Shown in pieces: positions 1 to 8,065 of a stretch of DNA of 64,000 nt. Both the position numbers and the translations under genes were made by a program. The notes under the pieces are model-generated. The model had not been told where the DNA came from. It saw only the letters and a program-made list of their open reading frames with translations, and did no database searches. Each line of letters opens with the position of its first letter. Position 1 is the stretch's first letter. This stretch comes from Delftia tsuruhatensis NBRC 16741 (GTDB taxonomy: Bacteria; Pseudomonadota; Gammaproteobacteria; Burkholderiales; Burkholderiaceae_C): NCBI RefSeq assembly GCF_001571325.1, contig NZ_BCTO01000012.1, positions 19,335 to 83,334 of the forward strand, given 5' to 3'.

Positions 1-740
1 ATGACGTGCTGCATGAACTGCTGCGCCTGCTCGTAGATGTCGTCGGTGTCGATGAGGATGTCGCCGATGTCGCCGTTGAAGTAGTCGCGGATGGCGCGGA
101 TCACCAGGCTCGATTCCTGGTAGATCAGGAAGGCGCCCTTGGCCGACTTGGCTGCGCCGTCGATGGCGTTCCACAGCTTGAGCAGGTAGTTCAGGTCCCA
201 CTGCAGCTCGGGCGCGGTGCGGCCGATGCCGGCGGTGCGGGCAATGATGGACATGCCCTTGGGGTACTCGAGCTGGTCCATCGCCTCCTTGAGTTCGGCA
301 CGGTCCTCGCCCTCGATGCGGCGCGAGACGCCACCGCCGCGCGGGTTGTTGGGCATCAGCACCACATAGCGGCCGGCCAGCGAGATGAAGGTGGTCAGGG
401 CCGCGCCCTTGTTGCCGCGCTCTTCCTTCTCGACCTGGACGATCAGTTCCTGGCCTTCACGGATGACTTCGTTGATGCGGGCCTGGCTGGGCGAGACGCC
501 TTCGGCGAAATACTGCTTGGAGATTTCCTTGAAGGGCAGGAAGCCGTGGCGGTCTTCGCCGTAGTCGACGAAGCAGGCCTCAAGGCTGGGCTCCACGCGC
601 GTGACCACGGCCTTGTAGATGTTGCCCTTGCGCTGCTCGCGTCCTTCGATCTCGATCTCGTAGTCGAGGAGCTTTTGTCCATCGACGATGGCAAGGCGCC
701 GCTCTTCCGACTGCGTGGCGTTGATGAGCATCCGTTTCAT
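1..740 (-). CDS. rne: Ribonuclease E, N-terminal part (cut by window edge)
   Basis: Endoribonuclease that starts mRNA decay and processes rRNA and tRNA precursors, and scaffolds the degradosome. The reverse strand reads [10 protein letters not shown] at the start, then the S1 RNA-binding region ([32 protein letters not shown], about residues 37-75). The RNase E/G 5'-sensor and core follow ([14 protein letters not shown], about 122-135). About 247 codons are visible; the DNase-like catalytic core and the C-terminal scaffold lie beyond position 1. The ATG at 738-740 has a purine-rich AAAGGA about 7 nt upstream. The gene is divergent from rluC across a 592-nt gap, as in many proteobacteria. RNase E rather than RNase G is favoured by the MKRMLIN start and this neighbour. 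Confidence 0.95.
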   Translation of the reverse strand, partial: MKRMLINATQSEERRLAIVDGQKLLDYEIEIEGREQRKGNIYKAVVTRVEPSLEACFVDYGEDRHGFLPFKEISKQYFAEGVSPSQARINEVIREGQELIVQVEKEERGNKGAALTTFISLAGRYVVLMPNNPRGGGVSRRIEGEDRAELKEAMDQLEYPKGMSIIARTAGIGRTAPELQWDLNYLLKLWNAIDGAAKSAKGAFLIYQESSLVIRAIRDYFNGDIGDILIDTDDIYEQAQQFMQHV

Positions 741-1332
741 GATGCGTTTCCTTTATTCGTTTTCTCTGGGGCGCGCCGGGGTGCAGCCTCTGCTGCCAGA
801 CCGTCACGCCTTTGACTTGTAATCAAAGACAGGCTCGCGAGGGAGCCGAGATGCCGGACTGACGCATTGAAACGAAAGGAATCGCCGAATGCCTTGCTTC
901 TTGAGACCTGGCTCAAGTCAGCAATGGGGGCAAGGGCAGGGGGACGAGAGCGATGAGAGAGGCACGCCGTCCAGCTTCAAGCGAAGCTGCTGCACGTGCA
1001 GGGCAGGCGGGAGGCTTGGGGGCGGCAATGATCCTGGGCGCAGGCGTTTTCCTGCTCCACAGCGTGACCATCCATGCCCAAAAGATCCACATGCTCGCTT
1101 TTGATCCGCTGGCAGCGGCGGACGCCGGGTCCGACCCCTTCTGCCAGCTTGAGATTCCGTATCAGTGTTTCAATTCGTCAGCCACAACCGATGCAACGAC
1201 GAACTTCGCAGGCCATCTTTTCCTGCTGTTTCGCGTGCATGACACCGGATGGCATCGACCTGCCTGTGCGGGGAAATGGTTGTTTGGACTAAACTCCATG
1301 AGAATCAACCACTTATAAATAGTTCGGCACAG
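741..1332. other. Divergent non-coding region between rne and rluC
   Basis: 592 nt without a convincing gene; the short reading frames here resemble no family I know. It must carry the rne leader (minus strand) and the rluC promoter (plus strand). A small hairpin lies at 810-828 (CTTTGA / TCAAAG, 7-nt loop), in the part that would be the rne 5' UTR. Just before rluC the DNA turns AT-rich (about 1270-1330, with TTATAAAT at 1312-1319), which suits a promoter for rluC, though no clear -35 box is visible. In E. coli a long structured rne leader mediates autoregulation; whether this one does is inference. Confidence 0.5.
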
Positions 1333-2337
1333 GTGAAACACATTATAGAGGGCAAACCGGCAGACGACCGTTCCCTGAACGCAGCCACTGCCGCAGTGCG
1401 GCTGATCGAAGTCGATGACGATTCGGCCGGACAGCGGTTGGACAACTTTCTCATACGCCATCTCAAGGGCGTTCCCAAAACCCATGTCTATCGCATCATC
1501 CGCAGTGGAGAAGTGCGCATCAACAAGGGGCGCGTCAGTGCGGAAACCCGCGTCTCGACCGGCGATGTCGTTCGCGTGCCGCCCGTGCGCATTTCCGAAA
1601 AAGCCGCCGAAAAGGCCGAGCGGCCTGCACCCGCCAGGGATTTCCCCAGTCTGCTGGAAGACGAGCATCTGATAGCCATCGACAAGCCTGCCGGTGTGGC
1701 CGTGCACGGGGGCTCGGGCGTGAGTTTTGGCGTCATCGAGCAATTGCGCCAGGCGCGGCCGCAAAGCCGCTTTCTGGAGTTGGTGCATCGGCTCGACCGC
1801 GAGACATCCGGCATCTTGCTGGTGGCCAAGAAGCGCTCGGCGCTGACGCATCTGCAGGACCAGTTCCGCGAGCGCGAAACCGGCAAGACCTATCTGGCGC
1901 TGGTCCAGGGCACCTGGCCTGCCAACCGCAAGGTGATTGATCTGCCGCTGCACAAATACCTGCAGGCCGACGGCGAGCGCCGCGTGCGGGTGACCACGGC
2001 CGATGATCCTGACGGCATGCGCTCCGTCACGCTGGTGCGCGTTCGCAGCACGCTGGCGCCCCAGCCCCTGCTGGGTCTGCCGGCCATGAGCCTGCTGGAG
2101 GTGACCATCAAGACCGGGCGCACGCACCAGATCCGCGTGCACCTGTCCAGCCAGGGGCACCCGATTGCGGGGGATGACAAGTACGGGGACTTCGACCTGA
2201 ACCGCCGGTTGCAGAAACAGGGGCTCAAACGCATGTTCCTGCACGCATGGCGGCTACAGTTCACACACCCGTCCAGTGGTGAGCGGGTGGAATTGCGCGC
2301 CGAGCTTCCCGAGGAGCTGGCCCGTTTCGCCGGCTGA
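1333..2337 (+). CDS. rluC: 23S rRNA pseudouridine synthase RluC
   Basis: Makes pseudouridines at 955/2504/2580 (E. coli numbering) of 23S rRNA. It has an N-terminal S4 RNA-binding domain (GQRLDNFLIRHLKGVPKTHVYRI, then VRINKGR). The RluA-family catalytic motif follows, HRLDRETSG, with catalytic Asp155 counted from the chosen start, and then GRTHQIRVHL and HPIAGDDKYG. The open frame reaches back to an ATG at 1249. Those first 28 residues look unlike the family and lie over AT-rich promoter-like DNA, so I chose the GTG at 1333 (reading MKHIIEG). That start has only a weak ribosome site. The next gene begins 24 nt downstream, as in the common rluC-HAD pair. Confidence 0.93.
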   Translation: MKHIIEGKPADDRSLNAATAAVRLIEVDDDSAGQRLDNFLIRHLKGVPKTHVYRIIRSGEVRINKGRVSAETRVSTGDVVRVPPVRISEKAAEKAERPAPARDFPSLLEDEHLIAIDKPAGVAVHGGSGVSFGVIEQLRQARPQSRFLELVHRLDRETSGILLVAKKRSALTHLQDQFRERETGKTYLALVQGTWPANRKVIDLPLHKYLQADGERRVRVTTADDPDGMRSVTLVRVRSTLAPQPLLGLPAMSLLEVTIKTGRTHQIRVHLSSQGHPIAGDDKYGDFDLNRRLQKQGLKRMFLHAWRLQFTHPSSGERVELRAELPEELARFAG

Positions 2338-2361
2338 CGCCGGATTTGACTCCTTGCAGAC

Positions 2362-3048
2362 ATGACAACTCCTGGTTCTTCCGAGATATACCGTGCGCGC
2401 CGCTTCGACCTCATTGCCTTCGACTGGGATGGGACGCTGTCGGATTCCACCGCGGTGATCGTCAAGTGCATTCAGGCGGCCGTGGCCGATGTGGGAGGCA
2501 CGCCCCCCAGCAATGAGGCGGCCTCCTATGTGATCGGCATGGCGCTGATGCCGGCATTGGCGCGTGCGGCGCCCGATGTATCGCCCGAGAAATACCCGGA
2601 GCTGGGCAACCGCTATCGCCACCATTTCATCAAGCACCAGGACGACATCAGCCTGTTCGCCGGCGTGCTGCCCATGCTGGCGGCGCTGCGCGAGCGCGGC
2701 CACCTGCTGGCCGTGGCCACGGGCAAGAGCCGGCGCGGTCTGAACGATGCGCTGCAGGACCCGCAACTGCGCGGCATGTTCGACAGCTCGCGCACGGCGG
2801 ACGAAACCGCCGGCAAGCCCAACCCGCTGATGCTGCAGGAGCTGATGGCCGAATTCGGCGTGGAGCCTGGCCGCGTGCTGATGATCGGCGACACCACGCA
2901 CGACCTGGAACTGGCCCGCAATGCTGGCTGTGCCAGTGTGGGCGTGGGCTATGGCGCGCATCCCACCGACGGCTTTGGCGTGCTGCAGCCGTTGCATGTG
3001 GCGCAGAGTGTTGCGGATTTGCATCAGTGGCTGCTGGCCCATGGTTGA
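2362..3048 (+). CDS. HAD-IA family hydrolase, Gph-like
   Basis: A 228-residue haloacid-dehalogenase-type phosphatase. Motif I is DWDGTLSDS near residues 21-29 with the nucleophilic Asp; motif II is the Thr in VATGKSRRG; the motif III region has KPNP; motif IV is GDTTHD near residue 175. The alpha-helical cap between motifs I and II is the phosphoglycolate-phosphatase/pyrophosphatase type. Its place directly after rluC is typical of betaproteobacteria, where it is usually annotated as a HAD hydrolase or phosphoglycolate phosphatase-like protein. The substrate cannot be told from sequence. It probably shares a transcript with rluC, given the 24-nt gap. Confidence 0.9.
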   Translation: MTTPGSSEIYRARRFDLIAFDWDGTLSDSTAVIVKCIQAAVADVGGTPPSNEAASYVIGMALMPALARAAPDVSPEKYPELGNRYRHHFIKHQDDISLFAGVLPMLAALRERGHLLAVATGKSRRGLNDALQDPQLRGMFDSSRTADETAGKPNPLMLQELMAEFGVEPGRVLMIGDTTHDLELARNAGCASVGVGYGAHPTDGFGVLQPLHVAQSVADLHQWLLAHG

Positions 3049-3050
3049 GT

Positions 3051-3080
3051 CGTCATGCCCGCGTCAGCGCGGGAATCCAT
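3051..3080. repeat. REP-like palindromic element (single copy)
   Basis: Sequence CGTCATGCCCGCG-TCAG-CGCGGGAATCCA has a perfect 6-bp stem (CCCGCG at 3058-3063, CGCGGG at 3068-3073). It fits the widespread CGTCATTCCCGCG..CGCGGGAATCC family of extragenic palindromes seen in many beta- and gammaproteobacteria. It sits in the short gap between the HAD hydrolase and the Rieske gene. I see only this copy in the window. Confidence 0.6.
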
Positions 3081-3097
3081 GCTTGTGAGGTGCGCTG

Positions 3098-3466
3098 GTG
3101 ACCGTTGATCGCATCGTTTTGTGTGCCAGCGAGGCCTTGCAGGAAGGTGCGAATGCCGTGCCTTTCGACGTGGTCTACGCGGGGCATGCCTGCCGCGCAT
3201 TCGCCATCCGCTTCGAGGGACAGGCGCATGCCTATCTGAACCGCTGCACGCACGTGGCCATGGAGATGGACTACCAGCCAGACCGCTTTTTCGATGATTC
3301 CGGGCGTTGGTTGCTGTGCGCAACCCATGGTGCGGTCTATGCGCCGGACAGCGGCGCCTGCGCTGGCGGCCCCTGCCGTGGCGGCCTGGTGAAAATCTCC
3401 CTGAGCGAAAGCGCGGGGGTGGTGCACTGGCATACTGCCGATAACCTGAAACCCGTCGAGTTCTGA
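3098..3466 (+). CDS. Rieske [2Fe-2S] domain protein
   Basis: A 122-residue soluble ferredoxin-like protein made of one Rieske fold. The cluster ligands are visible as CTH (near residue 48) and CATHG (near residue 78), the C-x-H ... C-x2-H pattern. It lacks a membrane anchor and a catalytic oxygenase domain, so it may be an electron carrier or a small stand-alone Rieske protein of unknown partner. The start is a GTG with a GAGG ribosome site 7-8 nt upstream. It lies between the HAD phosphatase and sppA, and its stop is followed 1 nt later by the sppA start, so it is co-transcribed and probably translationally coupled. Family is certain; role is not. Confidence 0.88.
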   Translation: MTVDRIVLCASEALQEGANAVPFDVVYAGHACRAFAIRFEGQAHAYLNRCTHVAMEMDYQPDRFFDDSGRWLLCATHGAVYAPDSGACAGGPCRGGLVKISLSESAGVVHWHTADNLKPVEF

Positions 3467-3467
3467 C

Positions 3468-4514
3468 ATGACTTCCCCCATACCCCCGGAAAATCCTGGC
3501 TCCGCATCGCACCCTTCCCCGGGTGCGGACCTGTGGGCCCGGGCCACGCCCGCCGCGGCGGCTGCCGATGCGCGAACGGCGGCATCGAGCGGCTGGGAGC
3601 GGGACGTGCTGGAAAAGCTGGTCTTCGCCACCATCCACGAGCAGCGCGCCTCGCGCCGCTGGCGACTCTTCGGCCGCCTGCTGTGGACGGCACTCATCCT
3701 GGTGGTCCTGTGGGTGCTGTTTGCCAAGGACACGGCGACCACGACCAGCTCCTCTCCGCATACCGCAGTGGTCGAGGTCAAGGGCGAGATCGCTGCAGGC
3801 GCCGACGCCAGCGCGGAATTCGTGGTGGCCGCCATGCGCAGCGCCTTCGAGGACTCGGGCTCGCGTGCCGTCGTGCTGCTGATCAACTCGCCAGGCGGCA
3901 GCCCGGTGCAGGCCGGCATCATCAATGACGAAATCGTGCGGCTCAAGGGCAAGTACGACAAGCCCCTGTATGCCGTGGTGGAGGAAACCTGCGCTTCGGC
4001 TGCTTATTACATTGCTGCGGCGGCCGACGAGATCTTTGTCGACAAGGCCAGCATCGTGGGCAGCATCGGCGTGCTCATGGATGGCTTCGGCTTCACGGGC
4101 GCCATGGAAAAGCTGGGCGTGGAGCGCCGCCTGCTGACGGCTGGCGAGAACAAGGGCTTCCTGGACCCGTTCAGTCCCATGTCCGAAGCACAGCGCGCCC
4201 ATGCCCATCAGATGCTGGGCCAGATCCACTCGCAGTTCATCAATGTGGTCAAGGCCGGCCGTGGCGATCGCCTGCACGAGACGCCCGAGACGTTCAGCGG
4301 CCTGTTCTGGACGGGTCAGCAGGCCGTGGAGATGGGCCTGGCCGACAAGCTGGGCAGTCTTGACTACGTGGCCCGTGAGGTGGTCAAGGCGGAAGAGGTG
4401 GTGGATTACACGCGCCGCGACAACGTGGCCGAGCGCCTGGCCAAGCGTTTTGGCGCGGCCTTCGGTGGAGGTGCCGTTCAGGCGCTGCGCTCCAGCCTTC
4501 CGTCTCTGCGCTGA
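3468..4514 (+). CDS. sppA: S49 family signal-peptide peptidase (SppA/SohB type)
   Basis: Inner-membrane serine protease that degrades cleaved signal peptides. Residues 1-60 are a cytoplasmic proline/alanine-rich tail. One membrane helix follows (LLWTALILVVLWVLF, about 70-86), then the ClpP-like protease fold. The nucleophile is probably Ser177 in CASAAYY, where the family usually has ASGGYY. The general base is probably Lys229 in GENKGF. Their spacing of 52 residues equals that of Bacillus SppA (Ser147/Lys199). VGSIGVLMD and the oxyanion region INSPGGSP are also present. At 348 residues it is the short, single-domain form rather than the 618-residue E. coli SppA. It starts 1 nt after the Rieske gene and ends at a strong terminator. 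Confidence 0.92.
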   Translation: MTSPIPPENPGSASHPSPGADLWARATPAAAAADARTAASSGWERDVLEKLVFATIHEQRASRRWRLFGRLLWTALILVVLWVLFAKDTATTTSSSPHTAVVEVKGEIAAGADASAEFVVAAMRSAFEDSGSRAVVLLINSPGGSPVQAGIINDEIVRLKGKYDKPLYAVVEETCASAAYYIAAAADEIFVDKASIVGSIGVLMDGFGFTGAMEKLGVERRLLTAGENKGFLDPFSPMSEAQRAHAHQMLGQIHSQFINVVKAGRGDRLHETPETFSGLFWTGQQAVEMGLADKLGSLDYVAREVVKAEEVVDYTRRDNVAERLAKRFGAAFGGGAVQALRSSLPSLR

Positions 4515-4538
4515 TTTCCCTGGCGTCTGCCAAGATGC

Positions 4539-4574
4539 AAAAAGCCCGCCTTCTTGTGGAAGGCGGGCTTTTTT
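4539..4574. terminator. Bidirectional intrinsic terminator
   Basis: AAAAAGCCCGCCTT / AAGGCGGGCTTTTTT, a 14-bp stem with a 7-nt loop flanked by A and T runs. It serves sppA from the left and the convergent RsmI-like gene from the right. Confidence 0.93.
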
Positions 4575-4594
4575 GTTCATCGAGGAAGACAGTC

Positions 4595-5386
4595 TCAGCG
4601 ACCGATGGAAAACACCACCGGCGTGCGGTTGTCCGGCACTTCCTTGTGCTGGCGCCATTCGCGCACCAGACGGCTTTCGATGCGGGCGCTCTCCAGTGTC
4701 AGGCCGCAGGCCAGCGCCAGGCGCGTATGGGGTTGCAGCGTCTGCAGCAGGGCCTGCCACAGCGCGGCGTTGCGGTAGGGCGTCTCTATGAACTGCTGGG
4801 TCTGGCCTTGGCGCAATGCCAGGGCTTCAAGCTCCTTGATGCGCTGAACCCGCCCGCCAGCGTCCTGCGGCAGGTACCCCACAAAGGCATAGTTCTGTCC
4901 GTTGAGTCCGCTGGCGGCCAGGGCCAGCAGCAACGACACCGGACCGATCAGGGGCACGACCCGTATGCCCAGATCATGCGCGGCGCGCACGATGGAGCTG
5001 CCGGGGTCGGCCACGGCGGGCATTCCGGCCTCGCTGACCAGTCCCATGTCGTGGCCCAGCAGCAAGGGGGCGAGCAGTGGCTTGGCATCGAAGACCGCCG
5101 CGCCCTTGTCGCCGTGGTCGCCCTTCTTGTGGGCCTCGCGCGGCAGTTCTGTGATCTGCTGGGCTTGCAAGGGCTGGGCCAGGGCGTGCAGTGCGTCAAT
5201 GCGCTTCAGGTAGGCGCGCGTGCTTTTGGCGTTTTCGCAGATCCAGTGGGTCAGGCGTGCAGCGGTGCGCAGTGTTCCATCGGGCAGGACCTGCGTCAGC
5301 GGCGTTTGCTCGTCGCAGCCGAAGTCCAGCGGCGCGGGCACCAGATAGAGCGTTCCTTTGGTGGGTTGGGTTGCAGCATCGTTCAT
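4595..5386 (-). CDS. SAM-dependent methyltransferase, tetrapyrrole-methylase (RsmI-like) family
   Basis: A 263-residue protein of the TP-methylase fold. Visible motifs are GTLYLVPAPL at the N-terminus, LLGHDMGLVSEAGMPAVADPG (the SAM-site core of RsmI relatives, about residues 110-130), PLIGPVSLLLALAASGLNGQ (about 144-163), and FIETPYRN (about 198-205). It differs from true RsmI in its N-terminal part and is probably a paralogue. Many Comamonadaceae carry such a second copy next to maf. The substrate (rRNA or other) is unknown. Its start overlaps the maf stop by 4 nt, so maf and this gene form one transcription unit. Confidence 0.82.
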   Translation of the reverse strand: MNDAATQPTKGTLYLVPAPLDFGCDEQTPLTQVLPDGTLRTAARLTHWICENAKSTRAYLKRIDALHALAQPLQAQQITELPREAHKKGDHGDKGAAVFDAKPLLAPLLLGHDMGLVSEAGMPAVADPGSSIVRAAHDLGIRVVPLIGPVSLLLALAASGLNGQNYAFVGYLPQDAGGRVQRIKELEALALRQGQTQQFIETPYRNAALWQALLQTLQPHTRLALACGLTLESARIESRLVREWRQHKEVPDNRTPVVFSIGR

Positions 5387-6003
5387 GGCAGCACGGCTCC
5401 TGCGGCGCGCAGCAGCTGGCAGGTGCGGATCAGCGGCAGGCCGATCAGCGCCGTGGGGTCGTCGCTGACGATGGCATCCAGCAGCGCGATGCCCAGTCCT
5501 TCGCTCTTGGCGCTGCCTGCGCAGTCATAGGGCTGTTCGGCGCGCAGGTAGCGTTCGATCTCCGCGTCGTTGAGATCACGAAACCGGACCTGGACGGTGA
5601 CCACATCGGTCTCGGCAAAGCCGCTTTCCCGGCAGACCACGCTCACGGCGGTGTGGAAATTCATCTGGCGCCCGCTCATCTGGCGCAGTTGTTCGGTGGC
5701 GCGCTCGTGGGTGCCGGGCTTGGACAGCGGCATGCCATCCAGCTCGGGTACCTGGTCGGAGCCGATGACGACGGCGCCCGGGTGCAGCGCCGCCACGGCC
5801 TGTGCCTTGGCCAGGGCCAGTCGCAACGAAAGTGCATGCGGTGTTTCGCCGGTCAGCGGTGTCTCATCGACTTCCGGGGACACGGCCTGGAATGGTAGTT
5901 GCAGCCGTTCCAGAAGTTCGCGGCGGTAGCGTGAGGTGGAACCAAGGATCAGGGGGCGTGCCAGGCCGGGAGCCTGGGCTAAGGCGAGGTGGGAAGCTTG
6001 CAT
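5383..6003 (-). CDS. maf: Maf family nucleoside triphosphate pyrophosphatase (7-methyl-GTP type, YceF)
   Basis: House-cleaning pyrophosphatase that hydrolyses modified nucleotides such as m7GTP. N-terminal LILGSTSRYRRELLERL is the Maf nucleotide-binding motif. SPEVDE and the GSDQVPELDG segment match the YceF subgroup (GSDQV) rather than the dTTP/UTP-specific YhdE type. SKPGTHERA follows. Length is 206 residues, with a short N-terminal extension ahead of the conserved RPLILGS. It is divergent from yceD, exactly as yceF is from yceD-rpmF in E. coli, which supports the subgroup call. It overlaps the downstream methyltransferase by 4 nt. Confidence 0.92.
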   Translation of the reverse strand: MQASHLALAQAPGLARPLILGSTSRYRRELLERLQLPFQAVSPEVDETPLTGETPHALSLRLALAKAQAVAALHPGAVVIGSDQVPELDGMPLSKPGTHERATEQLRQMSGRQMNFHTAVSVVCRESGFAETDVVTVQVRFRDLNDAEIERYLRAEQPYDCAGSAKSEGLGIALLDAIVSDDPTALIGLPLIRTCQLLRAAGAVLP

Positions 6004-6028
6004 GCCCGGATTCTCTTACACTGCCCGC

Positions 6029-6586
6029 ATGAGCAAGGAATTTTCTGCGGTCCGTCTCGATGTTCGCGCTTTTGCGCAATCGGCGGGCCATCTCCAGGGT
6101 CAGTCGGCGCTTTCGGCCTTTCCTCGTCTGGCCGAGGATGCGCAGCCGGATGCCGCTGATGGGCACGGCGAGGTGCACTGGCAGGCTGACGGCGAACTGG
6201 TCGAGCAAACCGGCGGTTCGGGCCAGGTCTGGCTGCATCTGCAGGCCGATGCTGTCGTTCCGATGGTGTGCCAACGCTGCCTCACTGTGGCACCCATCTC
6301 CCTCCAGGTCGATAGGTCTTTCCGCTTTGTTGCGGACGAGACCACGGCCGAGTCCGAGGATGACGAGAGCGACGAGGACCTGCTGGTGCTCAGCCGCGAA
6401 TTCAACCTGCTTGAACTCATAGAGGATGAGCTGCTCATGGAGTTGCCCGTGGTGCCACGCCACGACAGCTGCCCCGAGCCGGTGAGCATGCAGTCCAGCG
6501 ACGCAGACTTCGAGCAGGCCAGCGAGGACAAGCCCAATCCATTTGCCGTGCTGCGCGGGCTGGATGTGGGCAAGTCAGCCGACTGA
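6029..6586 (+). CDS. yceD: YceD / DUF177 family protein (23S rRNA accumulation protein)
   Basis: A 185-residue DUF177 protein, needed in E. coli and plants for normal 23S rRNA accumulation. Typical features are a C-x2-C pair (MVCQRCLTVAP, about residues 80-90), a long acidic stretch (ESEDDESDEDLL, about 111-122), and a C-terminal PNPFAVLRGL motif. The open frame extends upstream to 5936, overlapping maf; I chose the ATG at 6029 because MSKEFSAVRLDVRAFA aligns with the family start. It always precedes rpmF in proteobacteria, as here. Confidence 0.9.
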   Translation: MSKEFSAVRLDVRAFAQSAGHLQGQSALSAFPRLAEDAQPDAADGHGEVHWQADGELVEQTGGSGQVWLHLQADAVVPMVCQRCLTVAPISLQVDRSFRFVADETTAESEDDESDEDLLVLSREFNLLELIEDELLMELPVVPRHDSCPEPVSMQSSDADFEQASEDKPNPFAVLRGLDVGKSAD

Positions 6587-6632
6587 TTGCGATGTCCGGA
6601 AAAAAGGCCGAGGCCGGGAAAAGCGATTGCGC

Positions 6633-6638
6633 TATAAT
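6633..6638 (+). promoter_or_regulatory. Perfect -10 box ahead of rpmF
   Basis: TATAAT preceded by TGCGC; a -35 box 17 nt upstream is poor, so this would be an extended -10-like promoter. Predicted start about 6645 leaves a leader of roughly 80 nt before rpmF. It would allow rpmF to be transcribed apart from yceD. Confidence 0.55.
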
Positions 6639-6723
6639 CAAGGGCTTCGCGCGAAACCCCCTCGTGTCTTTAATGGGCTGATCGCGTTTTTTACCAACCC
6701 TTTTCAGATACACAGGAGCCATC

Positions 6724-6906
6724 ATGGCTGTTCAGCAGAACAAGAAGTCCCCCTCCAAGCGCGGTATGCACCGTTCGCACAACGCACTGAATGTGCCTGG
6801 CATTGCCGTGGAACCCACCACCGGTGAAACCCATCTGCGTCACCACATCAGCCCCAACGGCGTGTACCGCGGCCGTCAAGTGCTGAAGAACAAGTCCGAA
6901 GCCTGA
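6724..6906 (+). CDS. rpmF: 50S ribosomal protein L32
   Basis: A 60-residue basic ribosomal protein. [20 protein letters not shown] is the classic L32 start, followed by [16 protein letters not shown] and YRGRQV. It is preceded by a good AGGAG site (about 6714) and lies between yceD and plsX, the standard order. It has its own likely promoter upstream and a strong intrinsic terminator directly after it, so its expression is partly separated from the lipid genes downstream. Confidence 0.98.
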
Positions 6907-6926
6907 TCTTCGACCGTTCCCGCAGG

Positions 6927-6967
6927 GCCCGCGGCTACAGTTTTCGTAGCGCGGGCTTTTGTTTTTT
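6927..6967 (+). terminator. Intrinsic terminator between rpmF and plsX
   Basis: Stem GCCCGCGGCTAC / GTAGCGCGGGC (11 bp with one bulged G, 7-nt loop) followed by TTTTGTTTTTT. This looks like a full-strength terminator in the middle of the rpmF-plsX-fab cluster. Read-through or an unseen promoter at 6968-7019 must supply plsX. Confidence 0.88.
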
Positions 6968-7019
6968 CTGATGGTTGCTCCTATCTTTCCAGGCCTTGCA
7001 ACAGGCTTGCCAGTCGCAC

Positions 7020-8060
7020 ATGATCACTTTGGCCGTTGACTGCATGGGGGGTGATCACGGCCCCCGCGTCACGCTTGCGGCGTGCCGCCAGTTCCTCGAT
7101 TCCCACCCCGATGCCCGGCTGCTGCTGGTCGGCCAGCCCGATGCGCTGGCTGGCTTTGCGCATGAGCGCGCCAGTGTGGTGCCGGCCTCGGAAGTGGTCG
7201 GCATGGATGATCCGATCGAGATGGCGCTGCGCAGGAAGAAGGATTCCTCCATGCGCATCGCCATCCAGCAAGTCAAGGATGGCGCGGCTGCCGCTGCTGT
7301 GTCGGCTGGAAACACGGGTGCGCTGATGGCCATCTCGCGCTACCTGCTCAAGACACTCGATGGCATTGATCGCCCTGCCATCGCGCCCCAGTTGCCCAAT
7401 GCCAAGGGCGAGGCCACCACGGTGCTGGACCTGGGTGCCAATGTGGACTGCTCGGCCGAGCATCTGCTGCAGTTCGCCGTCATGGGCTCGGCCCTGGTGT
7501 CTGCCCTGAACAACGAAGAGGCGCCCTCGGTGGGTCTGCTCAACATTGGCGAGGAGCAGATCAAGGGCAGCGAGGTCATCAAGCGCGCTGGCGAACTGCT
7601 GCGCGCGGCCGGCAAGGCCGGTCATCTGAATTTCTACGGCAACGTCGAAGGCAACGACATCTTCAAGGGCACGACCCAGGTCGTGGTCTGTGATGGCTTT
7701 GTGGGCAACGTGGCTCTCAAGTCTTCCGAGGGGGTGGCGTCCATGATCTCCAATGCCCTCAAGCAGGAGTTCAAGCGCAACATCTTCACCAAAATGGCGG
7801 CCATCGTTGCCTATCCGGTGCTAACTGCTTTGATGAGGCGCGTGGATCATCGCCGCTACAACGGCGCGGCGCTGCTGGGCCTTCGCGGGCTGGTCTTCAA
7901 AAGCCATGGATCGGCCGATGCCTTGGCTTTCGAGCACGCGCTGAAGCGCGCGTATGATGCGGCCCGCAACAACCTGCTCGACCGTGTCCGTACCCGTATC
8001 TCCGCAGCCCTGCCTCTGTTGCTGGCTGCGCAGTCGGAATCGGGACCGTCGGCGCCCTAA
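7020..8060 (+). CDS. plsX: Phosphate acyltransferase PlsX
   Basis: Converts acyl-ACP to acyl-phosphate, the first step of phospholipid synthesis via PlsY. It opens with [15 protein letters not shown], the PlsX signature. Next come [27 protein letters not shown] (about residues 78-104), [20 protein letters not shown], and [24 protein letters not shown]. Length is 346 residues from the chosen ATG. The frame opens 45 nt earlier, but the family start is clearly at 7020. The gap of 5 nt to fabH indicates co-transcription. Confidence 0.97.
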   Translation: MITLAVDCMGGDHGPRVTLAACRQFLDSHPDARLLLVGQPDALAGFAHERASVVPASEVVGMDDPIEMALRRKKDSSMRIAIQQVKDGAAAAAVSAGNTGALMAISRYLLKTLDGIDRPAIAPQLPNAKGEATTVLDLGANVDCSAEHLLQFAVMGSALVSALNNEEAPSVGLLNIGEEQIKGSEVIKRAGELLRAAGKAGHLNFYGNVEGNDIFKGTTQVVVCDGFVGNVALKSSEGVASMISNALKQEFKRNIFTKMAAIVAYPVLTALMRRVDHRRYNGAALLGLRGLVFKSHGSADALAFEHALKRAYDAARNNLLDRVRTRISAALPLLLAAQSESGPSAP

Positions 8061-8065
8061 TACAG

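Noticed and set aside
889..1318. Short plus-strand frames between rne and rluC
   Set aside because: Overlapping frames of random composition; more likely leader and promoter DNA.
3024..4760. 578-codon open frame on the minus strand
   Set aside because: Antisense of the Rieske and sppA genes.
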